Source: SURF-28 sp034521465 (lineage in GTDB: Bacteria; Bacteroidota; Ignavibacteria; Ignavibacteriales; Melioribacteraceae). From it: DNA of 64,000 nt. Numbering within the stretch: position 1 is the first letter of the stretch; each line of letters begins with the position of its first letter. Below the pieces are notes generated by a model. That model had not been told where the DNA came from and made no database searches. It saw nothing but the letters and a program-made list of their open reading frames with translations. Of the stretch, positions 44,245 through 52,711 are shown piece after piece. A program made the translations under genes and the position numbers. The stretch covers positions 682,001 through 746,000 of the forward strand of contig JAXHMN010000016.1 of NCBI GenBank assembly GCA_034521465.1, in the 5' to 3' direction.

Positions 44245-45057
44245 GTGGAAAATATTTGGAACTCGATTCAAGACTGGGCGGCTATTTACGGGCTAAGTAT
44301 AATTGGTGCAATTATAATTCTAATTGTTGGACGAATTGTTTCTGGTTGGGTTCGTAAGGCAGTAGTAAAGTTACTCGAAAAAAGTAAATTAGAGCCAACC
44401 ATCGTAAGTTTCCTAAGCAATATCGTCTACGCACTTTTTATTACTTTTGTATTTTTGATGGCAATAAGTCAACTTGGTGTTGAAACAACTTCGTTTATTG
44501 CAGTTATCGGTGCTGTTGGTTTTGCTATTGGTTTTGCATTAAAAGATTCGCTTTCCCATCTGGCAGCCGGAGTATTAATCTTGGTAAATAAACCTTTTAT
44601 ACTGGGAGATTTTGTTGAAGCAGGAGGTACAGCAGGAAGTATTTTGGAAATTAGATTGTTTGCAACAAAATTAAAAACACCCGATAATAAAATTGTCTAT
44701 GTCCCGAATTCAAATATTACTAGTGAAAATATCACGAACTATACATCGGAAGCGACAAGAAGAGTAGATATGGAATTTGGGATCGGTTATAGTGACGATA
44801 TTGATAAAGCAAAGGATATAATTCTTAGATTATTAAGCAATGATGATAGAGTTCTAAAAGATCCTGCTCCTCAAGTTGTGGTTGGCTCATTAGGTGACAG
44901 CAGTGTAAACATCAAAGTAAGGCCATGGACAAAGAAAGAAGATTATTGGGGATTTTATTTTGATATGACAGAAAATGTGAAAAAGAAATTTGATGAAGAG
45001 GGAGTTTCAATTCCTTTCCCACAAAGAGATGTTCACTTATTCCAACAGAGCAACTAA
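44245..45057 (+). CDS. mscS: Small-conductance mechanosensitive channel
   Basis: A 270-residue MscS-family channel that releases osmolytes when the membrane is stretched. It starts at GTG 44245, with AAGGAGG eight bases before. Three transmembrane helices occupy about residues 15-125; the third, pore-lining helix has the glycine/alanine pattern AVIGAVGFAIGFALKDSLSH. The cytoplasmic cage follows with VNKPFILGDFVEAGGTAGSI and KIVYVPNSNITSENITNY. The C-terminal PFPQRDVHL is also typical. The gene is single, about 100 bp after the phosphatase operon, and is followed by a bidirectional terminator. Confidence 0.95.
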   Translation: MENIWNSIQDWAAIYGLSIIGAIIILIVGRIVSGWVRKAVVKLLEKSKLEPTIVSFLSNIVYALFITFVFLMAISQLGVETTSFIAVIGAVGFAIGFALKDSLSHLAAGVLILVNKPFILGDFVEAGGTAGSILEIRLFATKLKTPDNKIVYVPNSNITSENITNYTSEATRRVDMEFGIGYSDDIDKAKDIILRLLSNDDRVLKDPAPQVVVGSLGDSSVNIKVRPWTKKEDYWGFYFDMTENVKKKFDEEGVSIPFPQRDVHLFQQSN

Positions 45058-45078
45058 ATTATTGTGCTTCTTTAAACT

Positions 45079-45113
45079 AAAAAACCCGGATTCTGATCGA
45101 ACCCGGGTTTTTT
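45079..45113. terminator. Bidirectional terminator between mscS and secF
   Basis: Eleven-base perfect arms at 45079-45089 and 45103-45113 (AAAAAACCCGG and CCGGGTTTTTT) with a 13-base loop. Because the arms end in A and T runs the hairpin works in both directions, ending mscS and, from the other side, secF. Confidence 0.9.
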
Positions 45114-45131
45114 ATAAACTTTATTATCTGC

Positions 45132-46271
45132 TTAGAACTGAATGTTCTTTTTACTTCTCTTCACATACTCTAAAACAAAAGGACTTGCAACAAAAACCGA
45201 AGAGTAAGTACCGATTAAAACACCAAAGCTAAGAGTAAAAGCAAAAGATCTTAGTACTTCACCACCTAAGAAAAGAAGAACTAACACAACAATTAATGTA
45301 GTCACACTAGTAATCACTGTTCTTGGTATAGTTTTGTTGATTGCAGAATTAATATTATCTCCAATTGGAGCAGTTTTGTGAATCTTAATGTTTTCTCTAA
45401 TTCTATCGAAAACAATAACAGTATCGTTAATTGAGTACCCGACGAGCGTTAAGAAAGCCGCAACGATTGTAATAGATAACTCAAGGTTCAACCCCGGTAT
45501 CACTCCGTAAAGTAATGAGAAAACTCCTAATGTTATAATCACATCGTGGAAAAGTGCTGTTACCGCGCCAAGCGCAAAAACAAACTTAAATCTAAATCCT
45601 AAATAAATTAGAATTACAACCAAAGCAAGTAAAACAGCAATGACGGCATCTCTTTTAAGTTCACCACCGATTTTAGGACCGACGTTTTCTTCTTTCAAAA
45701 CTTGGAACGGGTTATTCGGCATTTGTTCACGTAAGTTTTCTTGAATCCAATCCGATATACCCACACGAACAACAATTCTTTTATTGTCGGGTTCTTGATT
45801 AAAGAGAGTTGATTGGAAACCTGCATTAACCAAACTGTTCATCACATCTCTGGTTGTATCCGGTGTGCTTACCTCATAGGTGACTGAACTGCTGGTTGAA
45901 TCTACTAATTGATATGCTAAACCGGAATGATTTCTTTCAATTATTTCCTCAATTCGTTCAACAACAACCGGGAATAAATCAGCAGGAATTTCTTGTAATT
46001 CGGAACGAACTAAAATACCGGTTTCACCACCAAAAGTTTTTACTTCTATATTACCTAATCCAAGTTCGGTAACATAATTTCGTATCTCACTGATTTCAAT
46101 AGGGTCTTGAAATCCTAAAGCAATTTCCGATCCACCCTTAAAATCAATTCCTAATTCAAGTCCTCTAAAGAGCAGACTAACTAAACTCAGAAAAAGTAAA
46201 ACACCTGAAACCAGATAAGCCATTTTTCTTTTTCCGATAAAATCAAATTGTGTGTCTTTGAAAATTCGCAT
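45132..46271 (-). CDS. secF: Protein translocase subunit SecF
   Basis: SecF works with SecD and SecYEG to pull proteins out of the membrane channel using the proton or sodium gradient. The 379-residue protein has six transmembrane helices and a periplasmic P1 domain after helix 1. Signatures are GIDFKGGSEIALGF after the first helix and the cytoplasmic-loop region TLVGYSINDTVIVFDRIRENI, with TIPRTVITSVTTLI further on. It lies 29 bases after secD in the same operon. The start is the ATG at 46271. Confidence 0.96.
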   Translation of the reverse strand: MRIFKDTQFDFIGKRKMAYLVSGVLLFLSLVSLLFRGLELGIDFKGGSEIALGFQDPIEISEIRNYVTELGLGNIEVKTFGGETGILVRSELQEIPADLFPVVVERIEEIIERNHSGLAYQLVDSTSSSVTYEVSTPDTTRDVMNSLVNAGFQSTLFNQEPDNKRIVVRVGISDWIQENLREQMPNNPFQVLKEENVGPKIGGELKRDAVIAVLLALVVILIYLGFRFKFVFALGAVTALFHDVIITLGVFSLLYGVIPGLNLELSITIVAAFLTLVGYSINDTVIVFDRIRENIKIHKTAPIGDNINSAINKTIPRTVITSVTTLIVVLVLLFLGGEVLRSFAFTLSFGVLIGTYSSVFVASPFVLEYVKRSKKNIQF

Positions 46272-46300
46272 TTACTAAAAATCTCCTTAATAAAGAATAA

Positions 46301-48187
46301 TTACCCCAAATTAATTTTCATACCTTTAGCAGCCATCATATCAAAAATGACTCTTGTTACAACAAGTGCGGCAAATAACGAACAAGCAATTCCTATCATC
46401 AATGTTAATGCGAAACCTTGAACCGGTCCGCTGCCAAATTGGTATAAAATAATTCCTGTAAAGAATGTTGTTATGTTGGAATCAAGAATTGCCGAGTATG
46501 AATTCGAATAACCACTGTCAATCGCGGCTCGTACCGTTTTGCCGGTTGTAAGCTCTTCTCTAATTCGTTCATAGATAATAACGTTGGCATCAACAGCCAT
46601 ACCTATCGTCAAAATTATTCCGGCAATACCGGGTAGAGTTAGCGTTGCATTAAATCCGGCTAAGATTCCCATTATAAACAACACGGTAAATAATAGAGCG
46701 AGATCGGCGATCATTCCGGCTTTCACATAATAGAAAATCATAAAAAGCGCTACAATTAAAAATCCGATCAATAATGAACTAAAACCTTGACGGATTGAAT
46801 CCTGTCCTAAAGAAGGGCCAACGGTTCGTTCTTCAATTATATCAACCGGAGCAGGAAGTGCACCTGCTTTTAAGACAATCTCTAAAAGTTTTGCTTCTTC
46901 CAGATTAGGTATGCCTTCAATAACTGAGCTTCCGGTTGGTATTTTATTTCTTATTGTTGGGGCAGAATAAAATACACCGTCTAAAATAATTGCTAATCTT
47001 TTATCAATGTTAGCGCCGGTGATTCTTGCCCATTCACGTGCACCTTCGGAATTCATTTGCATGTTAACAATAGGAGCGGTTGTCTGAGGATCAATATTCG
47101 ATTGAGCATCAACTATAACACCACCTGTTAGTTCTGCTTTTTTATTCACTAAAATCAGCCGGTAAATATTTTCACCTTCTTGAGATGTTTCCGGTTTTGA
47201 CGAGAATATAAACTCTACATTATCAGGAATAACATTTTGAACTTCAGGACGGTTCAAATATGCTTCGAGTTTTGGTCTATCCGACTCTCTAACAAATGCA
47301 TCAGCAATTTGACTTTGTGGATTGATCATCGCGATAGAATAGAATGGATGTTCTTTAGCAAAATCTTCTTGACTCATATCTTCAACAGCAGTTGTATCGT
47401 CTGTTTCGGTTGTATCATCAGGAGAGGTTGATCGTGCAAGAGCATCATCAACAGCATTCATTACGTTAATTGTAAAGTCTGGATCTTTCACGATCTTGAA
47501 TTCGAGAAGTGCACTTCCTTGAAGCAATCGTTTAGCATCTTCTTCTTTAGAAATACCGGGAAGCTCAACAATAATTCTGCGAGCACCTTGTTTTTGAATG
47601 CTTGGTTCAGATACACCATATTGATCTACACGATTTCGAATAATTTCAATTGCACGGGTAACAGCATCTGCTTCTTGTTCTTCAAGATCACTTATGATTT
47701 CGCTGTCGTCTTGTCTTATTGAGCCGAAATACCTGCTCAGTCTAATATTATTTTCCTGCATCTTTTCTGCTAAAGTAGCAACCAAATTAATGTTTTCTGC
47801 TTTAGCTTCTGCTTCAGCTTCTGCTAAGATCTCGAGGTATTTATCATCAGGATCTTTAGCTAATTTTTCAAGAAGTTTTGCAGTGTTAACTTCCATTACG
47901 AGGTACATACCACCCTGGAGATCAAGACCTAATTTTACACTTTTCTCTTTCATGTCTCTGAGATCAGGGTTGTCTGCAAAAATCTCATCTTCCTTGCCAC
48001 TAACCATTCTATCCAGAGTTTCTTCCGGCATATTTGGGTTCGCAGTTTTTAAGCTGTCTCTGTACTGAGTTAGAGTTTGCTGAATATTATCTGTGTTTTG
48101 CATATCTGCGTAGGTGGGATAGAGTAGATAGAGACTTAATGCTACTGCACCTAAAATAAGAATAATTCTAAATCTGAATTCTTTCAT
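46301..48187 (-). CDS. secD: Protein translocase subunit SecD
   Basis: SecD is the larger partner of SecF in the inner membrane. The 628-residue protein has one N-terminal helix, a large periplasmic region (P1, about 30-430) and five C-terminal helices. LGLDLQGGMYLVMEV, IIRNRVDQYGVSEPSIQKQG and IIVELPGISKEEDAKRLLQG are the conserved periplasmic parts. The membrane part holds GLTLPGIAGIILTIGMAVDANVIIYERIREE-like sequence (LTIGMAVDANVIIYERI). An acidic, threonine-rich insert (about 255-275) is a lineage feature. It is the first gene of the secD-secF pair; upstream lies a 174 bp region with no further gene. Confidence 0.96.
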   Translation of the reverse strand: MKEFRFRIILILGAVALSLYLLYPTYADMQNTDNIQQTLTQYRDSLKTANPNMPEETLDRMVSGKEDEIFADNPDLRDMKEKSVKLGLDLQGGMYLVMEVNTAKLLEKLAKDPDDKYLEILAEAEAEAKAENINLVATLAEKMQENNIRLSRYFGSIRQDDSEIISDLEEQEADAVTRAIEIIRNRVDQYGVSEPSIQKQGARRIIVELPGISKEEDAKRLLQGSALLEFKIVKDPDFTINVMNAVDDALARSTSPDDTTETDDTTAVEDMSQEDFAKEHPFYSIAMINPQSQIADAFVRESDRPKLEAYLNRPEVQNVIPDNVEFIFSSKPETSQEGENIYRLILVNKKAELTGGVIVDAQSNIDPQTTAPIVNMQMNSEGAREWARITGANIDKRLAIILDGVFYSAPTIRNKIPTGSSVIEGIPNLEEAKLLEIVLKAGALPAPVDIIEERTVGPSLGQDSIRQGFSSLLIGFLIVALFMIFYYVKAGMIADLALLFTVLFIMGILAGFNATLTLPGIAGIILTIGMAVDANVIIYERIREELTTGKTVRAAIDSGYSNSYSAILDSNITTFFTGIILYQFGSGPVQGFALTLMIGIACSLFAALVVTRVIFDMMAAKGMKINLG

Positions 48188-48317
48188 CCTATCAATAAAC
48201 CTTTTAGTTTGAGTGGAAAATCTAATTTTAATTAAACAAACAATATAGAGAGACGGTCTATGAAAATCAATTGATACAAAGTATGCAAATTTCTCTAAGG
48301 TATTGTTTTATAATGAA

Positions 48318-48340
48318 ATAACCCGGTTAGAAACCGGGCT
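48318..48340 (-). terminator. Hairpin downstream of rplI
   Basis: CCCGGTT (48322-48328) pairs perfectly with AACCGGG (48332-48338) across a three-base loop, 22 bases after the rplI stop in minus-strand sense. The sequence that follows is T-rich (TTATTTC) but not a clean T run, so termination is likely but weaker than elsewhere. Confidence 0.6.
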
Positions 48341-48360
48341 ATTCTAAAAAGAAACTATTG

Positions 48361-48804
48361 CTATTCTCGAACCACCCAAGTTTTCACGTTTGTATTTACG
48401 CTTGGGTGAAGTTTTACATTTACGCTATAAATCCCGAGTGCTTTAATCGGCTCGGTAATTTCTATTTTTCGTTTGTCTAATTCGAATCCTTTTTCTTTTA
48501 AAGCGTCTGCAATCATTTGAGTAGTAACAGTACCGAAGATTTTATCTTCTTCACCGACTTTAACGGGAATTGAAATTGAAACGTTTTCCAATTCGGCAGC
48601 AATTTTTTGTGCTGCGTGAAGTTCTTTTTCATCCCGCTTTTCAATTTGAATTTTCTCTTGCTCAAATGCTTTTATGTTGCCTGCAGTTGCAGTATAAGCA
48701 ATACTGCGTGGTATGAGAAAATTTCGTGCAAAGCCGGCTTTAACTTCAACAATATCACCGATCTTACCCAAATTCTCGTAATTCTTTCTTAAAATTACTT
48801 TCAT
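48361..48804 (-). CDS. rplI: 50S ribosomal protein L9
   Basis: L9 is a primary binder of 23S rRNA domain V. The 147-residue protein has the N-terminal signature LRKNYENLGKIGDIVEVKAG followed by FARNFLIPRSIA, a long connecting helix (about 45-75) and the C-terminal domain with VGEEDKIFGTVT and LGIYSVNVKLHPSV. It is the last gene of the rpsF-ssb-rpsR-rplI operon, 14 bases after rpsR, and a hairpin follows. Confidence 0.97.
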   Translation of the reverse strand: MKVILRKNYENLGKIGDIVEVKAGFARNFLIPRSIAYTATAGNIKAFEQEKIQIEKRDEKELHAAQKIAAELENVSISIPVKVGEEDKIFGTVTTQMIADALKEKGFELDKRKIEITEPIKALGIYSVNVKLHPSVNTNVKTWVVRE

Positions 48805-48818
48805 TTGTTTCTCCTCAA

Positions 48819-49028
48819 TTACTTAACGGCTTCAGATACATATGGAAGAACAGCAATTTGTCTTGCTCTTTTAATAGCTTGTACTAGTTCTCTGTGCTGT
48901 TTAGCCGATAAACCAGTAATTCTTCTAGGGATTATTTTACCTTGATCGGTAATAAATCTCTGAAGCTGTTTCGAGTCTTTGTAATCAATATACTCGTTGA
49001 TTACGCGTTTAACTTTTTTTACTTTCAT
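48819..49028 (-). CDS. rpsR: 30S ribosomal protein S18
   Basis: S18 binds the platform of the small subunit as a heterodimer with S6, which is encoded two genes upstream. The 69-residue protein contains the conserved EYIDYKDSKQLQRFI and IIPRRITGLSAKQHRELVQA, then KRARQIAVLPYV. It lies between ssb and rplI in the conserved operon. The N-terminal cysteines found in zinc-binding S18 variants are absent, so this is the zinc-free form. Confidence 0.97.
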   Translation of the reverse strand: MKVKKVKRVINEYIDYKDSKQLQRFITDQGKIIPRRITGLSAKQHRELVQAIKRARQIAVLPYVSEAVK

Positions 49029-49051
49029 TTAGTTACCCTTCTGAACAATTT

Positions 49052-49531
49052 TTATTTATCATCATTCATTAAATCAGATTCCTCGTCGGAGAGGAATTTA
49101 TCGAATGAATTTTCTTCATAACCGCTATCATCATCGTCATTTGAAGAATCTGATGAATCGTTATTATCATCATCGTTTTGCTTTGATAATTTATTTAAGA
49201 ATTGAACTCTCTTTGCTTTTATTTCAACTATAGTTCTGTTTTTACTATCATCTGTTTTGAATGTCCGGCTTTGCAGTTCACCGTCAACCAATACCGCACT
49301 TCCCTTAAAAATTTTATCTCTGCAACTATCAGCTAATTTATTCCATGCAACTACTCCAACATAGCAAACATCTTCCTGCCATTGGTTGCTACTATCTTTG
49401 TAACGCCTGTTAACAGCAATATGAAAATTAACAACAGGTGTTCCATTAGTAGTTTCTCTGAATATTGGGTCTTTTGTTAAATTACCCGCAACAACAACAC
49501 TATTTAGTTCCGGCATTTTCAAATCAGCCAT
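49052..49531 (-). CDS. ssb: Single-stranded DNA-binding protein with an atypical C-terminus
   Basis: SSB coats single-stranded DNA during replication and repair. I chose the ATG at 49529-49531 because GGAGG precedes it by eight bases; a TTG further upstream has no such site. This gives 159 residues. The OB fold (about 8-110) has NSVVVAGNLTKDPIFRET, NFHIAVNRRYKD, CYVGVVAWNKLAD and GSAVLVDGELQSRTF. An Asp/Ser/Asn-rich linker follows (about 115-140). Most bacterial SSBs end in DDxPF, the docking tip for partner proteins; this one ends EESDLMNDDK with no PF. It lies between rpsF and rpsR. Confidence 0.93.
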   Translation of the reverse strand: MADLKMPELNSVVVAGNLTKDPIFRETTNGTPVVNFHIAVNRRYKDSSNQWQEDVCYVGVVAWNKLADSCRDKIFKGSAVLVDGELQSRTFKTDDSKNRTIVEIKAKRVQFLNKLSKQNDDDNNDSSDSSNDDDDSGYEENSFDKFLSDEESDLMNDDK

Positions 49532-49546
49532 CTCTTTTACCTCCAA

Positions 49547-49936
49547 CTAATCTGATGATTGGTTATCCTTGTCTGTGGTTTCAACTTTTTCTGCTTCTTT
49601 TTGTGCTGCTTTCTCTTTCATTTTTTCAATGTGTTCAAGGTCCTTTTTGCCGAGTGTAATTGTCAAATACCTTACGATATTTTCATCTAAACGATAAATT
49701 CTTTCGAGTTCGGTTATAGAATCACTCGGGGCTGTAAAGCGTAAAATAGTATAGTAACCGCTTTTAGACTTTTGAATTGGATAAGCTAAACGTTTCCGAC
49801 CCCATTTTTCGATGTCGGTTATTTCAGCGCCGTTTGTTTTGAGAGTTTCTTGAATGCGAGTGAGGGTTGATTCTATTTGTTCATCCTCTAATGCAGCATT
49901 TAAAATCACAACACTTTCATAATGTCGTTTTGTCAT
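49547..49936 (-). CDS. rpsF: 30S ribosomal protein S6
   Basis: S6 pairs with S18 on the small-subunit platform. The 129-residue protein has YESVVILNAALEDEQIESTL at the N-terminus, WGRKRLAYPIQKSKSGYYTI and RLDENIVRYLTI, then a charged, lysine/glutamate-rich tail of about 25 residues. AGGGAGG lies a few bases before the ATG. It is the first gene of the rpsF-ssb-rpsR-rplI operon, and a structured leader precedes it that may be its own control element. Confidence 0.96.
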   Translation of the reverse strand: MTKRHYESVVILNAALEDEQIESTLTRIQETLKTNGAEITDIEKWGRKRLAYPIQKSKSGYYTILRFTAPSDSITELERIYRLDENIVRYLTITLGKKDLEHIEKMKEKAAQKEAEKVETTDKDNQSSD

Positions 49937-49990
49937 CTATTCACCTCCCTTTGGACTTTTGGTCCCCCGCCTATGAGCGGGGAACAGGGT
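49937..49990 (-). promoter_or_regulatory. Structured leader of rpsF (possible S6:S18 autoregulatory RNA)
   Basis: In minus-strand sense the 5' leader can fold into a six-base hairpin CCCCGC/GCGGGG (49977-49982 with 49965-49970), a second hairpin GGAC/GUCC (49953-49956 with 49962-49965), and an outer pairing of CCCU with AGGG that would cover part of the Shine-Dalgarno sequence. S6:S18 is known to repress its operon through a leader RNA in many bacteria. I infer the same here; the diagnostic loop bases were not verified. It could alternatively help terminate hppA transcripts, but no T run follows. Confidence 0.45.
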
Positions 49991-50016
49991 TAAAAAATAT
50001 ATCTCGAAATATAATA

Positions 50017-52083
50017 TTATTTTATCAGCGGTGCAATAACAAGTGCAACCACTGACATTAACTTTATTAAAATATTAAGAGATGGACCAGAAGTGTCCTT
50101 AAACGGGTCGCCAACGGTATCACCTACAACAGCAGCTTTATGAGCTTCCGAACCTTTGCCGTATTTAAATCCGTCTATTTCTAATCCGCCTTCAATTAAT
50201 TTTTTTGCATTATCCCATGCGCCACCGGCATTAGATTGAAATATTGCCATAAGCACTCCGCTGGCCGTAACGCCTGCGAGTAAACCGGCAAGCATTTCTT
50301 TACTGAGAAATCCAATTACAACCGGAACGGTTACCGCCATTAAACCAGGCAGAACCATTTCTCTGATCGCAGCTTTTGTAGAAATCTCAACACATCTTGC
50401 ATAATCTGCTTTTGCAGTTCCTTCTCTTAAACCGGTTATTTCTTTGAATTGTCTACCAACTTCAATAATCATTTCTTTTGCGGCTCTACCAACCGCGCCC
50501 ATTGCCATCGCGGAGAATAAGAAAGGCAGCATAGCGCCAATAAATAATCCGCCCATAATGATTGGTTTAGAAATATCGATTGTCACAATGTTAGCTTGTT
50601 TCATATACGCAGAGAATAAAGCAAGAGCTGTTAATGCTGCCGATCCGATAGCAAAACCTTTTCCGATTGCTGCGGTTGTGTTTCCGACTGCGTCTAATTT
50701 ATCTGTTCTTTCGCGAACTTCTTTAGGTAATTCTGCCATCTCGGCAATTCCACCGGCATTGTCGGATATTGGTCCGTAAGCATCAACCGCAAGCTGAATT
50801 CCTGTAACTGACAGCATTCCTAAAGCAGCAATTGCAATTCCATATAAATTTGCCAGTTCGTATGCAACAATAATACTAGCAGCAATAATTAAAATTGGGA
50901 TTGCAGTCGACATCATTCCAACTCCAAGCCCTGATATTATATTTGTTGCAGAGCCTGTAATTGATTGATTTGCAATTCCATGAACCGGTCCATACTCGGT
51001 TCCGGTATAGTATTCGGTGATTAACCCAATGGAAGTTCCTGCAAATAAACCAATCAATGTAGCAAAGAAAATACCGTTGCTTGTGTAGTCAAATCCGTCA
51101 AATGTCCAACTTTCTGGCATGAACGAATGAATTATTAGATATGAAGCAACAACCATCATTCCGGTAGCTCCGAATTCACCGATATTTAATGCTTTTTGCG
51201 GATTGCCACCCTCCTTAACTTTTACAAAAAAGGAACCGGCAATAGATAAAATAATTCCTGCACCGGCTAAAAATAACGGAAGAAGCACGGCTTCTAAGCC
51301 GAGTTCGGGAACTTCCGGTGAGGCGAATAGCGCGCCAAGAACCATTGTCCCGATTATTGCACCAACATAAGATTCAAATAAATCGGCACCCATACCGGCA
51401 ACGTCACCGACATTATCGCCGACATTATCGGCTATTGTTGCAGGGTTTCTTGGATCATCTTCGGGAATTCCTTCATAAACTTTTCCTGCTAGGTCTGCGC
51501 CAACATCTGCTGCTTTTGTAAAAATTCCTCCGCCAACTCTTGCAAACAATGCAATTGAAGATGCTCCGAATGAAAAACCGGATAGAACGTTAATTATTTT
51601 TGCTAAATCCCACTCAAGGTTACTGTAAATAAGAAACAAAACACTTAAACCAAGAATACCTAAACCGACAACGTTCATACCCATAATTGCACCGCCGGAA
51701 AAGGCAATGTTTAATGCTTCGCTTAATCCCGTCCGTGCAGCATTCGTTGTTCTTACGTTAGCTTTCGTTGCTGCCATCATCCCAAGAAATCCGGCAAGAC
51801 CGGAGCAAAGTGCACCGACAATAAATGAAACTGCAATAATCCAGGAGGAATCCTCTCTGCCTAAGTTTGCGAAGCCGAGTAAAGCGGCTACAGCTAATAC
51901 AAATACAAATAAAACTCTATATTCGGTTTTGAGGAATGTTACAGCGCCTTCCCGGATATGACCTGCAATTTCGGCCATTTTATCCGTTCCTACACTCTGC
52001 TTTGAAATCCAGATATTTTTAATGTATGAGTAGAGAAGCGCTATTAATCCAAGGACCGGAATTACATAAACTATAGACTCCAT
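50017..52083 (-). CDS. hppA: Membrane-bound K+-dependent pyrophosphatase (ion pump)
   Basis: This enzyme couples pyrophosphate hydrolysis to pumping Na+ or H+ out of the cytoplasm. The 688-residue protein has about 16 transmembrane helices. The substrate site is in DDPRNPATIADNVGDNVGDV and the C-terminal GDTVGDPFKDTSGPSLNIL. Position GNTTAAIGKGFAIGSAAL near residue 464 has alanine where K+-independent pumps have lysine, so this is the K+-stimulated type. The ion cannot be read from that alone. AGGAG precedes the ATG. It starts nine bases after the corrected end of pth. Pyruvate phosphate dikinase, also in the window, makes or uses the same pyrophosphate. Confidence 0.96.
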   Translation of the reverse strand: MESIVYVIPVLGLIALLYSYIKNIWISKQSVGTDKMAEIAGHIREGAVTFLKTEYRVLFVFVLAVAALLGFANLGREDSSWIIAVSFIVGALCSGLAGFLGMMAATKANVRTTNAARTGLSEALNIAFSGGAIMGMNVVGLGILGLSVLFLIYSNLEWDLAKIINVLSGFSFGASSIALFARVGGGIFTKAADVGADLAGKVYEGIPEDDPRNPATIADNVGDNVGDVAGMGADLFESYVGAIIGTMVLGALFASPEVPELGLEAVLLPLFLAGAGIILSIAGSFFVKVKEGGNPQKALNIGEFGATGMMVVASYLIIHSFMPESWTFDGFDYTSNGIFFATLIGLFAGTSIGLITEYYTGTEYGPVHGIANQSITGSATNIISGLGVGMMSTAIPILIIAASIIVAYELANLYGIAIAALGMLSVTGIQLAVDAYGPISDNAGGIAEMAELPKEVRERTDKLDAVGNTTAAIGKGFAIGSAALTALALFSAYMKQANIVTIDISKPIIMGGLFIGAMLPFLFSAMAMGAVGRAAKEMIIEVGRQFKEITGLREGTAKADYARCVEISTKAAIREMVLPGLMAVTVPVVIGFLSKEMLAGLLAGVTASGVLMAIFQSNAGGAWDNAKKLIEGGLEIDGFKYGKGSEAHKAAVVGDTVGDPFKDTSGPSLNILIKLMSVVALVIAPLIK

Positions 52084-52092
52084 ATTGTTCTC

Positions 52093-52705
52093 CTAGTTTT
52101 CCTCTCTTTCTTGTGGTGGGGTTGTTTTATCGATTTCGTTTGAAAATTTACTAAAATGATCCATCATTGATTTTTGACCGTCAATTAAAAAATTCTCAAT
52201 GAGTTCTGTGCAAAAATTTAAAATTAGGCAGTAGTTCTTTAAATTCCTTTTCACTGAATTTACTTAGAACATAATCAGCTTGAAAGCCCTCTTCAAACCG
52301 GTTGCCGATTCCAAATCTAATCCGAGGAAAGTTCTCGGAATTGATGTGGTAAATTAATGATTCCAATCCATTATGTCCGCCGCTTCCACCGGATTTTCTT
52401 ACTCTTACATTTCCGGTATGAAGAGCGATGTCATCAACAATAACTAATAAATCTTCAACAGCGATATCAAAAAAATCAAGAACATCTCTAGCCGCCAAGC
52501 CAGAGTTATTTACATAAGTTGTTGGCTTAATAATTATAAATTCAGAATCTTTTAGTTTTCCCTCTGCATAATAATAATCGCCCTTGGAGGGAATGAAGCT
52601 TAAACCAAGTTTTTCAATAATAGTATCAATAATAATAAACCCGGCGTTATGTCTGGTTAAAACATATTTAGCGCCGGGATTTCCAATTCCAAATACAGCT
52701 CGCAA
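52093..52705 (-). CDS. pth: Peptidyl-tRNA hydrolase (one frameshift)
   Basis: Pth releases stalled peptidyl-tRNA so the tRNA can be reused. The protein begins FGIGNPGAKYVLTRHNAGFI with the catalytic histidine, then IIKPTTYVNNSGLAARDVL, LLVIVDDIALHTGNVRVRKS with the catalytic aspartate, and GGSGGHNGLESLI. An extra base in the run 52212-52216 breaks the frame near the end. Removing it restores NFKFCTELIENFLIDGQKS and a stop at 52093, for 203 residues, somewhat longer than most. It follows rplY closely (six bases) in a frequently conserved pair. Pth is generally essential, so the indel is probably a sequence error. Confidence 0.93.
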
Positions 52706-52711
52706 TCTTAA

